Assembly (NCBI RefSeq): GCF_001955655.1
Contig: NZ_MSPW01000001.1
Coordinates: 1 to 64,000, forward strand
Reading direction: 5' to 3'
From: Viridibacillus arenosi
GTDB taxonomy: Bacteria > Bacillota > Bacilli > Bacillales_A > Planococcaceae
Length of the DNA: 64,000 bases
Both the position numbers and the translations under genes were made by a program. Below the pieces are notes generated by a model. It was not told the DNA's origin and ran no database searches. It was given only the letters and a program-made list of their open reading frames with translations. Positions 17,351-27,061 of the stretch are shown piece after piece. The stretch's first letter is position 1, and each line of letters starts with the position of its first letter.

Positions 17351-17440
17351 TTAATTTTTGAAATATAAATAGTTGTACGTTAATCATTGATTTAGTTCTT
17401 AACAAACTTCGTAGTCGCCTTATTCTCAATAATTTTTTAA

Positions 17441-19621
17441 CTACTTGTAATGTTCCTCCGGTTTTTTCATTTTCAGAATAATCTTTTTGTTTCCATTTAA
17501 TACACTACCAGCTTTAACACTTTGTTTTTGTACATAGCCTTCGCCGTTAATTTCTATATTAGCACCAGCCATTGTTTGATACGTTAAAACGTTGCGGAGT
17601 GACCAATCTGTAAAATCAGGTACTACTGAATCCCCATCTGTCTTCAAAAATACCAAACCACCAGATAAGACTTCTGATTTTTCTGTAGGATATTGATCCG
17701 TAATTTTATCACCATTACCTATAATGACTGTTTCGATTCCATTTTTTCCAAATTCTTTTTCAACATCCTCAACAAGTTGGCCTTTTAAGTTTACCATCGT
17801 TTGAGATTTCGTTTTCTTAATTTTTTGAGGCTTAATATTTAAGTACTTTAAACTACTTCCCATCACTGTATTAAACACTATTGATGTTGGCTCAGAGCCC
17901 ACTTCTGTTGGCCCAAGTTTCGGTTTTCCCACGGCAATGTACATAACTAACTGAGGATCCTCTACAGGAGCCATGCCTAAAAACGAATACAGAAAATAAT
18001 TTTTTCCCCTTTCATCGTATTTACCCGTTGATGGGTCTGGCATTTGCGCAGTCCCTGTTTTACCTGATACTTCATATTCCTGACTTGCAAAATCTTTAGC
18101 GGTTCCATTTTCAGAAGTAATAGTAGTACTCAAAATCTTTCTAACTTCTTTTGACGTTTTCTTAGAAATTGGTTTACCTTTAATAGTCGGCTTGTTTTCT
18201 TTGACGATTTCCTTCGTATTCGGATTTACAATTTTCTCAATTACATACGGTTGCATCATTTTCCCATCGTTCGCAATGGCTGAAACAGCTTGTATTAATT
18301 GTATAGGTGTGACTGTAGAACCTTGTCCATAAGTTGTTGTTACACGGTTAATAGGATATTTATCTAAGATTTGTCCTGTAGCTTCATTTGGTAAATCTAT
18401 TCCTGTTTTTTCACCAAAACCAAATTTGTTTACATAAGAAATGAATTTATCATCTCCTATTAGTTTTAAAAGATGAGCCATTCCTACATTGGATGAGCGC
18501 TGAATTCCTTCTAAATAGGTGATCGGCCCCCAACCTTGTCTGTCATTATGATCTCCAATTGGTACATTTCCTACCATGTATTGACCAGACTGAAACTTCG
18601 CGTTTGGAAACCATTTTCCTTCTTCTATAGCAGCTGCTAATGTAAAAGTTTTCATTGTTGAACCTGGCTCTATCGTCAACTCGGTCAGTTGGTTTAACCA
18701 ACTATTTTCAAGTCCAGTTCCGTCTTGTGGGTTGTATGTAGGTCTTTGCGACACAGCAAGTATTTCTCCGGTTTTCGGATTGGCAACGACTGCTACCATC
18801 GATTCAGGATTATATTTTTTGTAAACTTTGGACATAGAATCTTCTAAAAAGTTTTGTATAGTCTTATCAATCGTGAGATATACATCCGCACCATCTTTCG
18901 CAGGTTCTACCATCTTATTGCTATTAGGTAGCAAATACCCCCATAAATCACTCTTATATTGAACCCTTCCATCAGTACCGGATAATTCTTTGTTATAGAT
19001 GGATTCTAATCCCATTTTCCCTACCGTTCTAGATTGTCCGTCTTCTTGAGTATCCCTTTGAGCTAAGCCTATTAAATTCGATGCAAAGATACCGTTTGGA
19101 TAAAATCGCTTTGTTTCTTCCATGAAAATGATACCTGGTAGCTTTTCACTACTAATGTTCTCCATTACTAAATGACTAATATTACGACCCGCAGCACCAA
19201 ATTCTACTTGGCGAATTTCATTACCTTGTGCATTCTTCGCCTTTGTATTTAATTTATCAAATATATCTTTTTCGCTAACAGGAAGATATTTTGCTAATAT
19301 ATTAGCAGTCTTCTCTTTATCTGCAACGTGCATAAGAGTTTTAGTTCCTTCAGATGCTTTAGGACTAATTACAGCTACTAAGCGATAGTTAATAGTATCT
19401 TCTGCAATAACTTGTCCTTGCCGATCAAGAATGGTCCCTCTATTAGCTGTAATTACTTTTGATCTTTCGTATTTTGCTGCCGCTTTTGCCGCCAAAGCTT
19501 GCCCCTCTACCTGACCTGAAGCTTGAATAAAAAATATACGGAAAAACATGGCAAAAAAGAGGCCACCGTAAACGATTAGCATTAGAAAAGCTCCCCATTG
19601 AAATCGAAATTTTCTTTTCAT
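17441..19621 (-). CDS. pbpB: Class B penicillin-binding protein PBP2B (division transpeptidase)
   Basis: A 726-residue protein with one N-terminal membrane helix (about 11-32), a class B dimerisation domain and a transpeptidase domain with the active-site serine in EPGSTMK (about 320), RSSN (about 374) and SGKTG (about 520). Two PASTA repeats follow from about 590 to the end. Length and layout match Bacillus PBP2B (716 residues), the septal transpeptidase that works with FtsL, DivIC and FtsW. Its start overlaps the stop of the ftsL-like frame by ATGA. It is not followed by spoVD, murE or mraY as in the normal cluster, so this is a displaced and probably extra copy. The gene looks intact. Confidence 0.9.
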   Translation of the reverse strand: MKRKFRFQWGAFLMLIVYGGLFFAMFFRIFFIQASGQVEGQALAAKAAAKYERSKVITANRGTILDRQGQVIAEDTINYRLVAVISPKASEGTKTLMHVADKEKTANILAKYLPVSEKDIFDKLNTKAKNAQGNEIRQVEFGAAGRNISHLVMENISSEKLPGIIFMEETKRFYPNGIFASNLIGLAQRDTQEDGQSRTVGKMGLESIYNKELSGTDGRVQYKSDLWGYLLPNSNKMVEPAKDGADVYLTIDKTIQNFLEDSMSKVYKKYNPESMVAVVANPKTGEILAVSQRPTYNPQDGTGLENSWLNQLTELTIEPGSTMKTFTLAAAIEEGKWFPNAKFQSGQYMVGNVPIGDHNDRQGWGPITYLEGIQRSSNVGMAHLLKLIGDDKFISYVNKFGFGEKTGIDLPNEATGQILDKYPINRVTTTYGQGSTVTPIQLIQAVSAIANDGKMMQPYVIEKIVNPNTKEIVKENKPTIKGKPISKKTSKEVRKILSTTITSENGTAKDFASQEYEVSGKTGTAQMPDPSTGKYDERGKNYFLYSFLGMAPVEDPQLVMYIAVGKPKLGPTEVGSEPTSIVFNTVMGSSLKYLNIKPQKIKKTKSQTMVNLKGQLVEDVEKEFGKNGIETVIIGNGDKITDQYPTEKSEVLSGGLVFLKTDGDSVVPDFTDWSLRNVLTYQTMAGANIEINGEGYVQKQSVKAGSVLNGNKKIILKMKKPEEHYK

Positions 19622-19806
19622 TGTCCAGACACTACTTTCACAAATTTTTTGTTTCGCTTCAAGCCTAATGAGTTCGTAACTGACAATAATGAAATTAAGA
19701 TTATTATGGCACGGAGAACACTTTCTCCCTTAGACAATATTCTTTTAGAAGGTCTAGGTGTTAGCTGCTGGATGTACTTTTCTTGATACCGATTATGTAA
19801 TGCCAA
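19618..19806 (-). pseudogene. ftsL: Internally deleted ftsL (62 codons)
   Basis: A TTG start with AAGGAAGTGA five bases upstream opens a frame beginning MALHNRYQEKYIQQ, like FtsL of lysinibacilli-type organisms, and ending GLKRNKKFVKVVSGQ, like the FtsL C-terminus. FtsL normally has about 115-120 residues with a membrane helix and a long extracytoplasmic coiled coil. Here the deletion removes most of the helix and all of the coiled coil but keeps the frame and the ATGA overlap with pbpB. It cannot act as FtsL but may still serve translational coupling. Identification rests on both ends plus position before pbpB and after the rsmH end. Confidence 0.75.
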
Positions 19807-19826
19807 TTAATCACTTCCTTTTTTTC

Positions 19827-19910
19827 TTAAATTAATTCTGCTATTCTTATTTTTGCAGAGCGGGCTCGATTACGATTCCATCCTGGTTGAAGCGTAGAAA
19901 CGCTCCTTAT
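19827..19910 (-). pseudogene. rsmH: C-terminal stub of rsmH (16S rRNA methyltransferase)
   Basis: The minus strand encodes WNRNRARSAKIRIAELI before a stop at 19827, the signature end of RsmH (MraW), usually NNRARSAKLRVAEK. An in-frame stop lies about 27 codons upstream, so only the tail remains. It stands immediately before the ftsL-like frame, exactly the gene order of the division/cell-wall cluster. It marks the left junction of the segment that was copied or moved here. Confidence 0.75.
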
Positions 19911-19932
19911 TTAAGATGACTTCTCTTTTTTA

Positions 19933-20088
19933 TTATTGTTTTTCTTCTCCACTTAAAAATCCCAAATTAGAAATACCACCCAAAAAAATAATGACTACTA
20001 AAAGTGAATAGTGTCTATATTCATTAGGAAGAAAAGCAATTAATAGTATAGTAGTTAGTAGAAATGGTGGCGTAAGTATCCAATACTC
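19933..20088 (-). pseudogene. Fragment of a small membrane protein
   Basis: A 51-codon open stretch without a start codon encodes two hydrophobic segments (TPPFLLTTILLIAFL and LLVVIIFLGGI) with a polar end GEEKQ. It is bounded upstream by an in-frame stop. I do not recognise the family. It is probably what is left of the gene into which, or beside which, the rsmH-ftsL-pbpB segment was joined. Confidence 0.35.
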
Positions 20089-20167
20089 TTATTTTGAAAG
20101 TGTTTAATTACAGTTCCCTCTTTTTCATTTGGTTATAATACATTAATTTTAACATATATATCCAATA

Positions 20168-20205
20168 AAAAATCACCTCTTAGAAAAACTAAAGAGGTGA
20201 TTTTA
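20168..20205. terminator. Bidirectional hairpin
   Basis: AAATCACCTCTT and AAGAGGTGATTT flank a short loop with A-rich sequence before and T-rich sequence after. It separates the dpt operon end from the division-gene segment. The flanking 20206-20300 bases hold nothing I recognise. Confidence 0.7.
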
Positions 20206-20304
20206 TCAAACTAGAATAAACGATAAATCATTTCCCATTTATCTCTTAAACCTTACTACATAAAATAATTCTTTTTATCATCAGGAGTTAGTATAGATGT
20301 AGAC

Positions 20305-20342
20305 AAAAAAGGCCAAAATCCTATTTTAAAGGATTTTGACCT
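20305..20342 (-). terminator. Terminator of the dptFGH operon
   Basis: On the minus strand GGTCAAAATCCT pairs with AGGATTTTGGCC and is followed by TTTTTTGTCT. It lies about 80 bases after the dptH stop codon. Confidence 0.8.
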
Positions 20343-20423
20343 TCAATGACATTAACTAGTATCTCTGATTTGATTGATTAAAAAACTTGTCCAATCATAA
20401 AAGTATTTAATCTTTATAAATTT

Positions 20424-23400
20424 TTATTTGATTTCTGGAACTTTCACCTTTAAGGATTTTGGTTCACTTAAATTACCGTCCTCCATAAACTGACCTTGAA
20501 TAATGCATTCGCCCTTTTGCAGGTAACGCAATTCATCCTGATTTGTAATATTCATTTTCCTCGCTACTAAGCTTAATTCACTCTCAGCTGGCTTAAAGAA
20601 AATCGAAGTAGCTGCATTTTCTAAAACTGTACGCTCTGCTTGCGTGAAATTACTAAACGTTTGAGTAGCAAACCATGCCGACAAGCCAAACTTTCTACCC
20701 TCACGTAAAATCTTTTCAGAAGGCGAATTGCTTCCAAAGTCTAGATTTTGCGCTTCATCTAAAACAATTGGTAATGGCTTGTCTACATTACCACTTTGAG
20801 CAAAGGAGAATAAATCCCATAGAATAAATTCAGTCATCAGCTTTTTAATATCATCCTGATCAAATCCTTCAAACTGAATAACGAATACTTTGCCGTCAGC
20901 TGTGAAATAATCGTCCCAAGTAAATTCATTTTCATAATCAAATGGATCAATATCAACAAATACATTCAATTTACTAACGATCGAGGCAACAACAGAGGCT
21001 GACGTGTCAGGTAATTCCTGTAGCACCTCTAGCATTAGCTCCAAACTTGCCTTATCTCCATACATCTCAATGCATTTCTTCGCTGAACGATAAATGGCAC
21101 TTTGCTGCTGATCACCAAATTGTTTGTACACTGATGCAAATACATTTCGAATTCGTGAGGCTGTATCAGTTACCTTTTCCTCAAACTTTTTGCCGGCAAT
21201 GATTTTCTCTCTGCGACGGAATGGATTTATTGGGAAGCCTTCATAATAGACAATACGCTCCTCCAAACGATCTCCTAGTAAATTTAAAAATTTCGGATTT
21301 AGTTGGCTTCTCGTATAACTGCTAGAGAAGTCTACGATTAATGCAGATTGTCCATTTTCCACAAGCTGTTTCAATACCGATTGAATAAAGTATGTTTTTC
21401 CTTGTCCAGAACGGCCACCAATAACTAAATGCCTGTTTGACAGTAATGTAGAACCATACTCCCAATATACCGGCTTCTCTCTATCATAACCAAAGAGTGG
21501 CTCATTTCTTTTTAGTGATTGGCTAAGTGACACCGAATCCGATGATAATACTATTGATTTTTCATCAAATTTCACCTCATTCACTGGTGCACTATCCATT
21601 TGATACAGCTCTTTAGACTCTGCAGCCTCCATGCTATCGCTTTGTATTGCTTGGGGTTCCAGAACAGTACCGTTTATTTCCTCAGTAATTGGTTCTTCTA
21701 CTACTTCCAACTGTTGGGAGCCGTCATCCGCATGAGATTTCTGTTCTACTACTTGTTCCGATTGATCTTCATCTACATCAATAAATGCGGGTAAAGGAAT
21801 AAGCTGAATAGTTTCTTCTTTAAATTCAACTTCAGTCACTAGACTAAAATCATTGTTCTTTAAATCCTCCATCCTAACACCAAGTGAACGATATGCTACA
21901 TTTTCTGGAATTTCATGTATTAGTACCATATTATCTCGATTACGTGTCGGATTAATTAAATTCTTTTTGAAAGAAATAATTGCGCCTACACCGTGTTCAG
22001 CAACCATTTCATCACTAATAGTAAAGTCATCATTCAGTAGCTTTTCTAAAACATCTTCAGCAATTACATATGATTGCTCGGGCCAAAAATCATTTTCCCG
22101 TATCTTATTTGCGTTAATAATAAACATACGAGCAAAGAAATTACGTAAAAACTTAGCATCAAATGTTTGGTCATGAATAAGATTATCTTTAATTCGTGTA
22201 TTTAGTTCCTTCACTTGCTTAATGCCTTTTTCAATTACATCATTACTGTTAATTCCGATTTTCACTTCAACAGGATAAAAATGAAGTTTCAAATTACTTT
22301 CCACCTGCTCAAGCCCAATTAATAATAAATCATCACTACAGTTGCCTGTTTTACCAATTGTTTTTCCCGAGAAAATACCATCTTTACGACTCAATCGAAT
22401 ACTGCCCGCTACACGAACAATTTCCTCCATCGAAATCGGTACCCATAAAATATTCGTTTGGTTAAAGTACAGTAAAGCATGCTTTATTGCTGCAACTATG
22501 CTAATTTTTTCACGCTTATCATGTCCTTGATTTTGAACCGCGCGTAAGAGCCATTCACCATTAAATGTGTTAAATGATTTAATAATATGATCAATATTCT
22601 CTTCTGGTACGCTTACTCCCTGTGTTTGAAGAAATCCATCAATAACATTAAAATACTGCTTAGATTTATCGGTTACTGTGATGGCATCATATTTACTGCT
22701 TGAAGAAAGCTGATCTGAGTAATGGACGATAACTAGATTATCTGAACTTTCTTGGAAATAGCGTAAATCTACAGCAGGATCAATAAATGTCAACCATGTA
22801 GTATTGCTATATAGTTTTTTTAAATAGTGCTCATCATCTTCGTCGATATGAAGGGAAATAACATTATCTTTTTTGTAAGGATCCCTCCCGGCATTTTTCA
22901 TGTTAGCACTTAGCTCATTAATTAAAGCAGTAAATCTTGTTAAAAGCGCTCGATTAATATCCGAAGATCCCACACCAAAGCCAATACGATAGCCACCATT
23001 TTCTGTACTCTGCGATACAGGCGATACAAATAATCCATTTAAATTCATTGCATTTGGGGCATTTTGCATAATTTGCTTAGACATTTGCTCCTTATTTTGC
23101 ATTTTATAGAATGTTAAATGGCTATAGCGTGGCTCCTCTAGTATCGATACTTTTGAGAAACTTAAATGCTTTTGAATTTCTAATAAAACATCCTCTGCGT
23201 CAAATTGCTTTGTCGCACACTCAACATCAAAAATATCCTTCACTTCTGCTGGTGAATTTAGTGTATTAAATAATTCAAATGCACTCATTAAATGTAAGTT
23301 TGGTTCATAGCTTGTTACTTCTAATTCAAACATCGTTGATAATGAACCTGTTTGCGTAATCCAATCCTTGAACCACTTTAAAATACCCTTTAGTATTTCC

Positions 23401-25703
23401 TGATCATTCGTTAAGTTAATAATATTTATATATAATTTAGGCTTACTACTAATCGTAAATAAGTAATCATAATACATTATAAATTGCTTTAGCTTTTCAC
23501 GAATGACATTTGCTAAATATGCATTAGTTTCTCCAATTTGTACCTCCGTTTGTTGCTGGAAGCAATGCCATTCAGAAAGTGCATTTAAGGAGTCTGGCTT
23601 TAAATAGTTGTCATCTATAGGACTAACTAAATACGGTAAGAGGAATGATGGATTCAAACGCTTTAAAATATTTTCATCGACTATTTGACCATCTACTTCC
23701 GCGATTATTTCTAATTGGTACGCTACATTCAACGGAGAAAAAGGCGACATATAAATAGTGCTATCATGTCGTAGTGTACCAAGATATAAAAGATTTTTTT
23801 GAGCGCTTGTTAAATAGTCATTATCCTTAATCGATTGAATCTCTTCTAAATAGGCTTCAATATACGCCTTAGCCGCATTACGAAGCTCTTCATCGTAATA
23901 GGTCAATGATGGAATCGACTTTCTTTTACCTATAGCTTGTAAAAATGCATTATAGGTTTGTTCTATTTTTTCAGGCAAATCCATCGGCATGGCTGTTAAA
24001 GTTTGCAGGTGATACGTTGCTGCTCGCATATTATTTTCTAGCCATTGCTGCTCTATTAAATAAAACATACGCTCTTCATCTGCAATTTTATATGGCTGCT
24101 GACCAATATTTATTTTTTTTGCTTCGTCAGACAAAATAAAAGTCTCTTTAAGATTTATCTTACGCAGCCAAATTTTTTGAGAGGTAATGTCTTTCGTTTT
24201 CAATACTTCATCACTAACGATGACCGGTAACTTACAGCCATTGTGCAAAATGTCGAATTGTATAGAACATGTATCATCATCTAATAAACCTAGATTAAAG
24301 GAGATTTCTACCCCGTCGCCTTCTGCAATTACAATCTCAGCTTCATTTTCAATGACAACTTGGTTCGAACCATCTCCTAAGATGACATTTTCATCAGATA
24401 GATTTAAAGAAAGTCTTCCAGCCGCAGTTAGACCATAAGTTAATTCATAGTGACTTAGCCATTCTTGTTCTTCCTTAAGCACCATAATACGGAAAGTAAA
24501 GGCACTTGAGGTCATATTTTCATGACGATATGAAATATTTTTGAAGGTTATATTCCCTTCCTCTAATGCGATATTTGCGTATAATGATTGCCCTTTTGAC
24601 GAAACAAATTGAGCTGATCTCTTTAATATATAGGAGTCACTTGTATAACGACTAAACGGCAGTTTTACTTCTATCTCTTCTGAAGGCTCATATTCTGGAT
24701 GAAAAATAATTAATTCATACGTACGCTTCTTTGGACTTTTTTGCCAAAACGTTTTGATTTTGGTATTTGTCTTTTTGTGGTGCACTACTATTTCATCTGC
24801 TTTAAGAAAGATATCTTTGCGGTCCGCTACCTTATCCTTTGCTTTTAAAATGTCAGCTAAATCAATACCATCATCATCTTTGTAAAGCTTTTTTCCAAAA
24901 TCATCAAAAAGATCAATTAATCGGTCCTCACCATTGCCAAGTTCTCTAAGGCGAGATACTTCGTCAAACAATTCAACATTTTGCGTTAGTCGCTTTTCAA
25001 TCTCTTTTTGAATTTTTTTGTATTTACCGCTATTCTCCACTTCCATATCACGTGAATCGATTAAATCTGTCAGCACAAAATCTTTAAAATATCCAAGTGC
25101 CTTATAATCATCATCCTGCATTTCAGAACCATTTGTCCAAGTTAATACCTCTTCAAAATCCAAGAATGAAGACTGATTTAAATAGTGCGTACCTTCAGTT
25201 TCAGCTAAATAATATAAAAGAATTTCCTTATCCTTACCTATTAACGCACTATTTTTAACGTGCTCTTCTAAATTATTGACGATTTGACTAACATGCAAAG
25301 GCATACCCTCTGACGTTAAATCCTTACTACCACCCTGAATTGAATCAAGAAGATTGTCGGATATTATAACGAGAGAGGTATTTTTCCATTCACCTTTTTG
25401 TTCACTCATTAAATTTCGCAGTGTCACAAGAAAATCAATATGCGTTCCGTCTAAAGTTGTGGCCAATACATACGTTTGCTTACCATATCGTAATGCATCT
25501 GCAGTATATGATTCGGATGTACCTGGAAGCTTATAAGAAAATGTAGTTGCTGCAGGTAATGTAGCTACTGCATCTAGTACATCCTTTACATATCCCTCAG
25601 AAGGCAATGAAAGAAAATAGCGATTTACAATTCCCTGTTTTGCTTCGCTAGCAAAATAACCAGACAGTTGATCTGCTACATGATTATAAAATGGCTTTGA
25701 CAT
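20424..25703 (-). CDS. dptH: DptH: ATPase of the phosphorothioation-dependent restriction system
   Basis: About 1759 residues. The C-terminal third is a HerA/VirB4-like ATPase: Walker A GGRSGQGKT at about 1430 and Walker B PIVLDEAQN at about 1650, then SAWFATQTFSNF. The long N-terminal part is rich in helices without motifs I can name. Size, domain layout and the dptF-dptG-dptH order identify DptH (DndH), part of the complex that attacks DNA lacking phosphorothioate marks. Start is set at 25703, where GGGGA precedes an ATG; an upstream in-frame start at 25724 is possible. It overlaps dptG by about 20 bases. The reading frame is intact, so the protein is likely made. Confidence 0.85.
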   Translation of the reverse strand: MSKPFYNHVADQLSGYFASEAKQGIVNRYFLSLPSEGYVKDVLDAVATLPAATTFSYKLPGTSESYTADALRYGKQTYVLATTLDGTHIDFLVTLRNLMSEQKGEWKNTSLVIISDNLLDSIQGGSKDLTSEGMPLHVSQIVNNLEEHVKNSALIGKDKEILLYYLAETEGTHYLNQSSFLDFEEVLTWTNGSEMQDDDYKALGYFKDFVLTDLIDSRDMEVENSGKYKKIQKEIEKRLTQNVELFDEVSRLRELGNGEDRLIDLFDDFGKKLYKDDDGIDLADILKAKDKVADRKDIFLKADEIVVHHKKTNTKIKTFWQKSPKKRTYELIIFHPEYEPSEEIEVKLPFSRYTSDSYILKRSAQFVSSKGQSLYANIALEEGNITFKNISYRHENMTSSAFTFRIMVLKEEQEWLSHYELTYGLTAAGRLSLNLSDENVILGDGSNQVVIENEAEIVIAEGDGVEISFNLGLLDDDTCSIQFDILHNGCKLPVIVSDEVLKTKDITSQKIWLRKINLKETFILSDEAKKINIGQQPYKIADEERMFYLIEQQWLENNMRAATYHLQTLTAMPMDLPEKIEQTYNAFLQAIGKRKSIPSLTYYDEELRNAAKAYIEAYLEEIQSIKDNDYLTSAQKNLLYLGTLRHDSTIYMSPFSPLNVAYQLEIIAEVDGQIVDENILKRLNPSFLLPYLVSPIDDNYLKPDSLNALSEWHCFQQQTEVQIGETNAYLANVIREKLKQFIMYYDYLFTISSKPKLYINIINLTNDQEILKGILKWFKDWITQTGSLSTMFELEVTSYEPNLHLMSAFELFNTLNSPAEVKDIFDVECATKQFDAEDVLLEIQKHLSFSKVSILEEPRYSHLTFYKMQNKEQMSKQIMQNAPNAMNLNGLFVSPVSQSTENGGYRIGFGVGSSDINRALLTRFTALINELSANMKNAGRDPYKKDNVISLHIDEDDEHYLKKLYSNTTWLTFIDPAVDLRYFQESSDNLVIVHYSDQLSSSSKYDAITVTDKSKQYFNVIDGFLQTQGVSVPEENIDHIIKSFNTFNGEWLLRAVQNQGHDKREKISIVAAIKHALLYFNQTNILWVPISMEEIVRVAGSIRLSRKDGIFSGKTIGKTGNCSDDLLLIGLEQVESNLKLHFYPVEVKIGINSNDVIEKGIKQVKELNTRIKDNLIHDQTFDAKFLRNFFARMFIINANKIRENDFWPEQSYVIAEDVLEKLLNDDFTISDEMVAEHGVGAIISFKKNLINPTRNRDNMVLIHEIPENVAYRSLGVRMEDLKNNDFSLVTEVEFKEETIQLIPLPAFIDVDEDQSEQVVEQKSHADDGSQQLEVVEEPITEEINGTVLEPQAIQSDSMEAAESKELYQMDSAPVNEVKFDEKSIVLSSDSVSLSQSLKRNEPLFGYDREKPVYWEYGSTLLSNRHLVIGGRSGQGKTYFIQSVLKQLVENGQSALIVDFSSSYTRSQLNPKFLNLLGDRLEERIVYYEGFPINPFRRREKIIAGKKFEEKVTDTASRIRNVFASVYKQFGDQQQSAIYRSAKKCIEMYGDKASLELMLEVLQELPDTSASVVASIVSKLNVFVDIDPFDYENEFTWDDYFTADGKVFVIQFEGFDQDDIKKLMTEFILWDLFSFAQSGNVDKPLPIVLDEAQNLDFGSNSPSEKILREGRKFGLSAWFATQTFSNFTQAERTVLENAATSIFFKPAESELSLVARKMNITNQDELRYLQKGECIIQGQFMEDGNLSEPKSLKVKVPEIK

Positions 25704-27060
25704 ATTGAGCATCCCCACTATCACTTTTTTTATCTAGATAGTTTAAATTATCTAGTATTTTAACAACTTCTTCTTTCGAATATTTATCGAAAAATACGCC
25801 ACGAACCTCTAATTCAATCCATAGCTTATTTAGCTCTAATTGATTACCACGCGGGCCTACTGAAACAGCAATTAATGCAATAATTTGGTCTAAATTTAAT
25901 GCCAAAATATTACCTAAGGAGCCTCCCGCTTTTCGATAAAAACGTGTAGCAATCGTTTCGAAAGCTACACTATAACGTGAATTGATCTCCTCTTTCACAT
26001 TTTTTCGAAGGGTATCATATAAATCTCTAAATGCAGTTTGTAAATCCTGCCCTTCATATGTAATACGCTGCGTTGATGGGAAATATAGTACATACTCTTC
26101 GTTAATCCAATAATAAATGGATTGAATAAACTCTGTCTGTGCATCCGGTCCTTGCTTTTCAAAGAAATCAGCATAATCCTTATAGAACCAATTTCCATCC
26201 TGTATAAATGTATTATTACCTAGCACATTTAAAGTATGTTCATGGGCGAAGAATGTGCGAATTTCCTCACGTAGTAGGCGTAATCCTTCATTGTAAAAAT
26301 CACGTCGTTTCGATCCTTTTTCACTCATATTTAAAAACACAATGCGATGTAATTTATCCGTCTGTGCAAATGTGATCTTATTCGTCTGAATAACTATCTG
26401 CGCCATCGCAATAAAAGTATAATGTAATGCCAAATCAGCAAAGTGCTGAATTAAAAATGCTGGGTTTGAAGCAAGCGTACGAACATCCTGTAAAAATTGT
26501 TCCTTCAAGCCTGGAAAGAGCATTTTATATTTTCTCACAAACGATTTACTTTCCTTTTCAACCGAAATACGGATAATTTCACTGAGTAAATCTTCACTCT
26601 TAAGTTCACTAAAGATCTCTTGGAAATCTTCTTCATTGTCTCTAATATATAAATCATAAAAGAAATGAAAGAAACCAATTTCACCCTTTTTCTCATCTTT
26701 ATGATCAATAAACGGGATATTTTTAAAATGCTCGACTCTCGTAATAGTCGAGTTTTCAATATCCTTCAATTCATTTTCAATAAATAACTTAAACATTTCC
26801 TCGGTTTCAGCAGAATCAAACTTGCCGCCATCAATAATCGAGTCTATTGAATCATCATTCTTCTCGTATTCTAGATTTTCACCATCGAGCACACGTAACG
26901 TTGCCCCAACAATCGCAACATAACCATTTTCAAATTTGGCACGCTCTGGCTTACGTGTAGGTAAGGGTAGCACATACGTATTAGCTCGACGTCGATACGT
27001 ATAGGCACCGTTTTTTTCAACAAAATCTTTTATCTTTTGCGTATCTAATTGAAAAGTCAT
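25684..27060 (-). CDS. dptG: DptG: component of the phosphorothioation-dependent restriction system
   Basis: A 458-residue protein beginning MTFQLDTQKIKDFVE with YRRRANTYVLPLPTR near residue 25, matching the DptG family. It contains no nuclease or ATPase motif. In known Dnd-type systems DptG (DndG) is needed with DptF and DptH for restriction; its biochemical job is unknown. Two moderately hydrophobic stretches (about 385-410) are short of a clear membrane helix. The start lies two bases after the dptF stop and the end overlaps dptH, so the three genes are one translation-coupled operon. Confidence 0.85.
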   Translation of the reverse strand: MTFQLDTQKIKDFVEKNGAYTYRRRANTYVLPLPTRKPERAKFENGYVAIVGATLRVLDGENLEYEKNDDSIDSIIDGGKFDSAETEEMFKLFIENELKDIENSTITRVEHFKNIPFIDHKDEKKGEIGFFHFFYDLYIRDNEEDFQEIFSELKSEDLLSEIIRISVEKESKSFVRKYKMLFPGLKEQFLQDVRTLASNPAFLIQHFADLALHYTFIAMAQIVIQTNKITFAQTDKLHRIVFLNMSEKGSKRRDFYNEGLRLLREEIRTFFAHEHTLNVLGNNTFIQDGNWFYKDYADFFEKQGPDAQTEFIQSIYYWINEEYVLYFPSTQRITYEGQDLQTAFRDLYDTLRKNVKEEINSRYSVAFETIATRFYRKAGGSLGNILALNLDQIIALIAVSVGPRGNQLELNKLWIELEVRGVFFDKYSKEEVVKILDNLNYLDKKSDSGDAQYVKAIL

Positions 27061-27061
27061 G

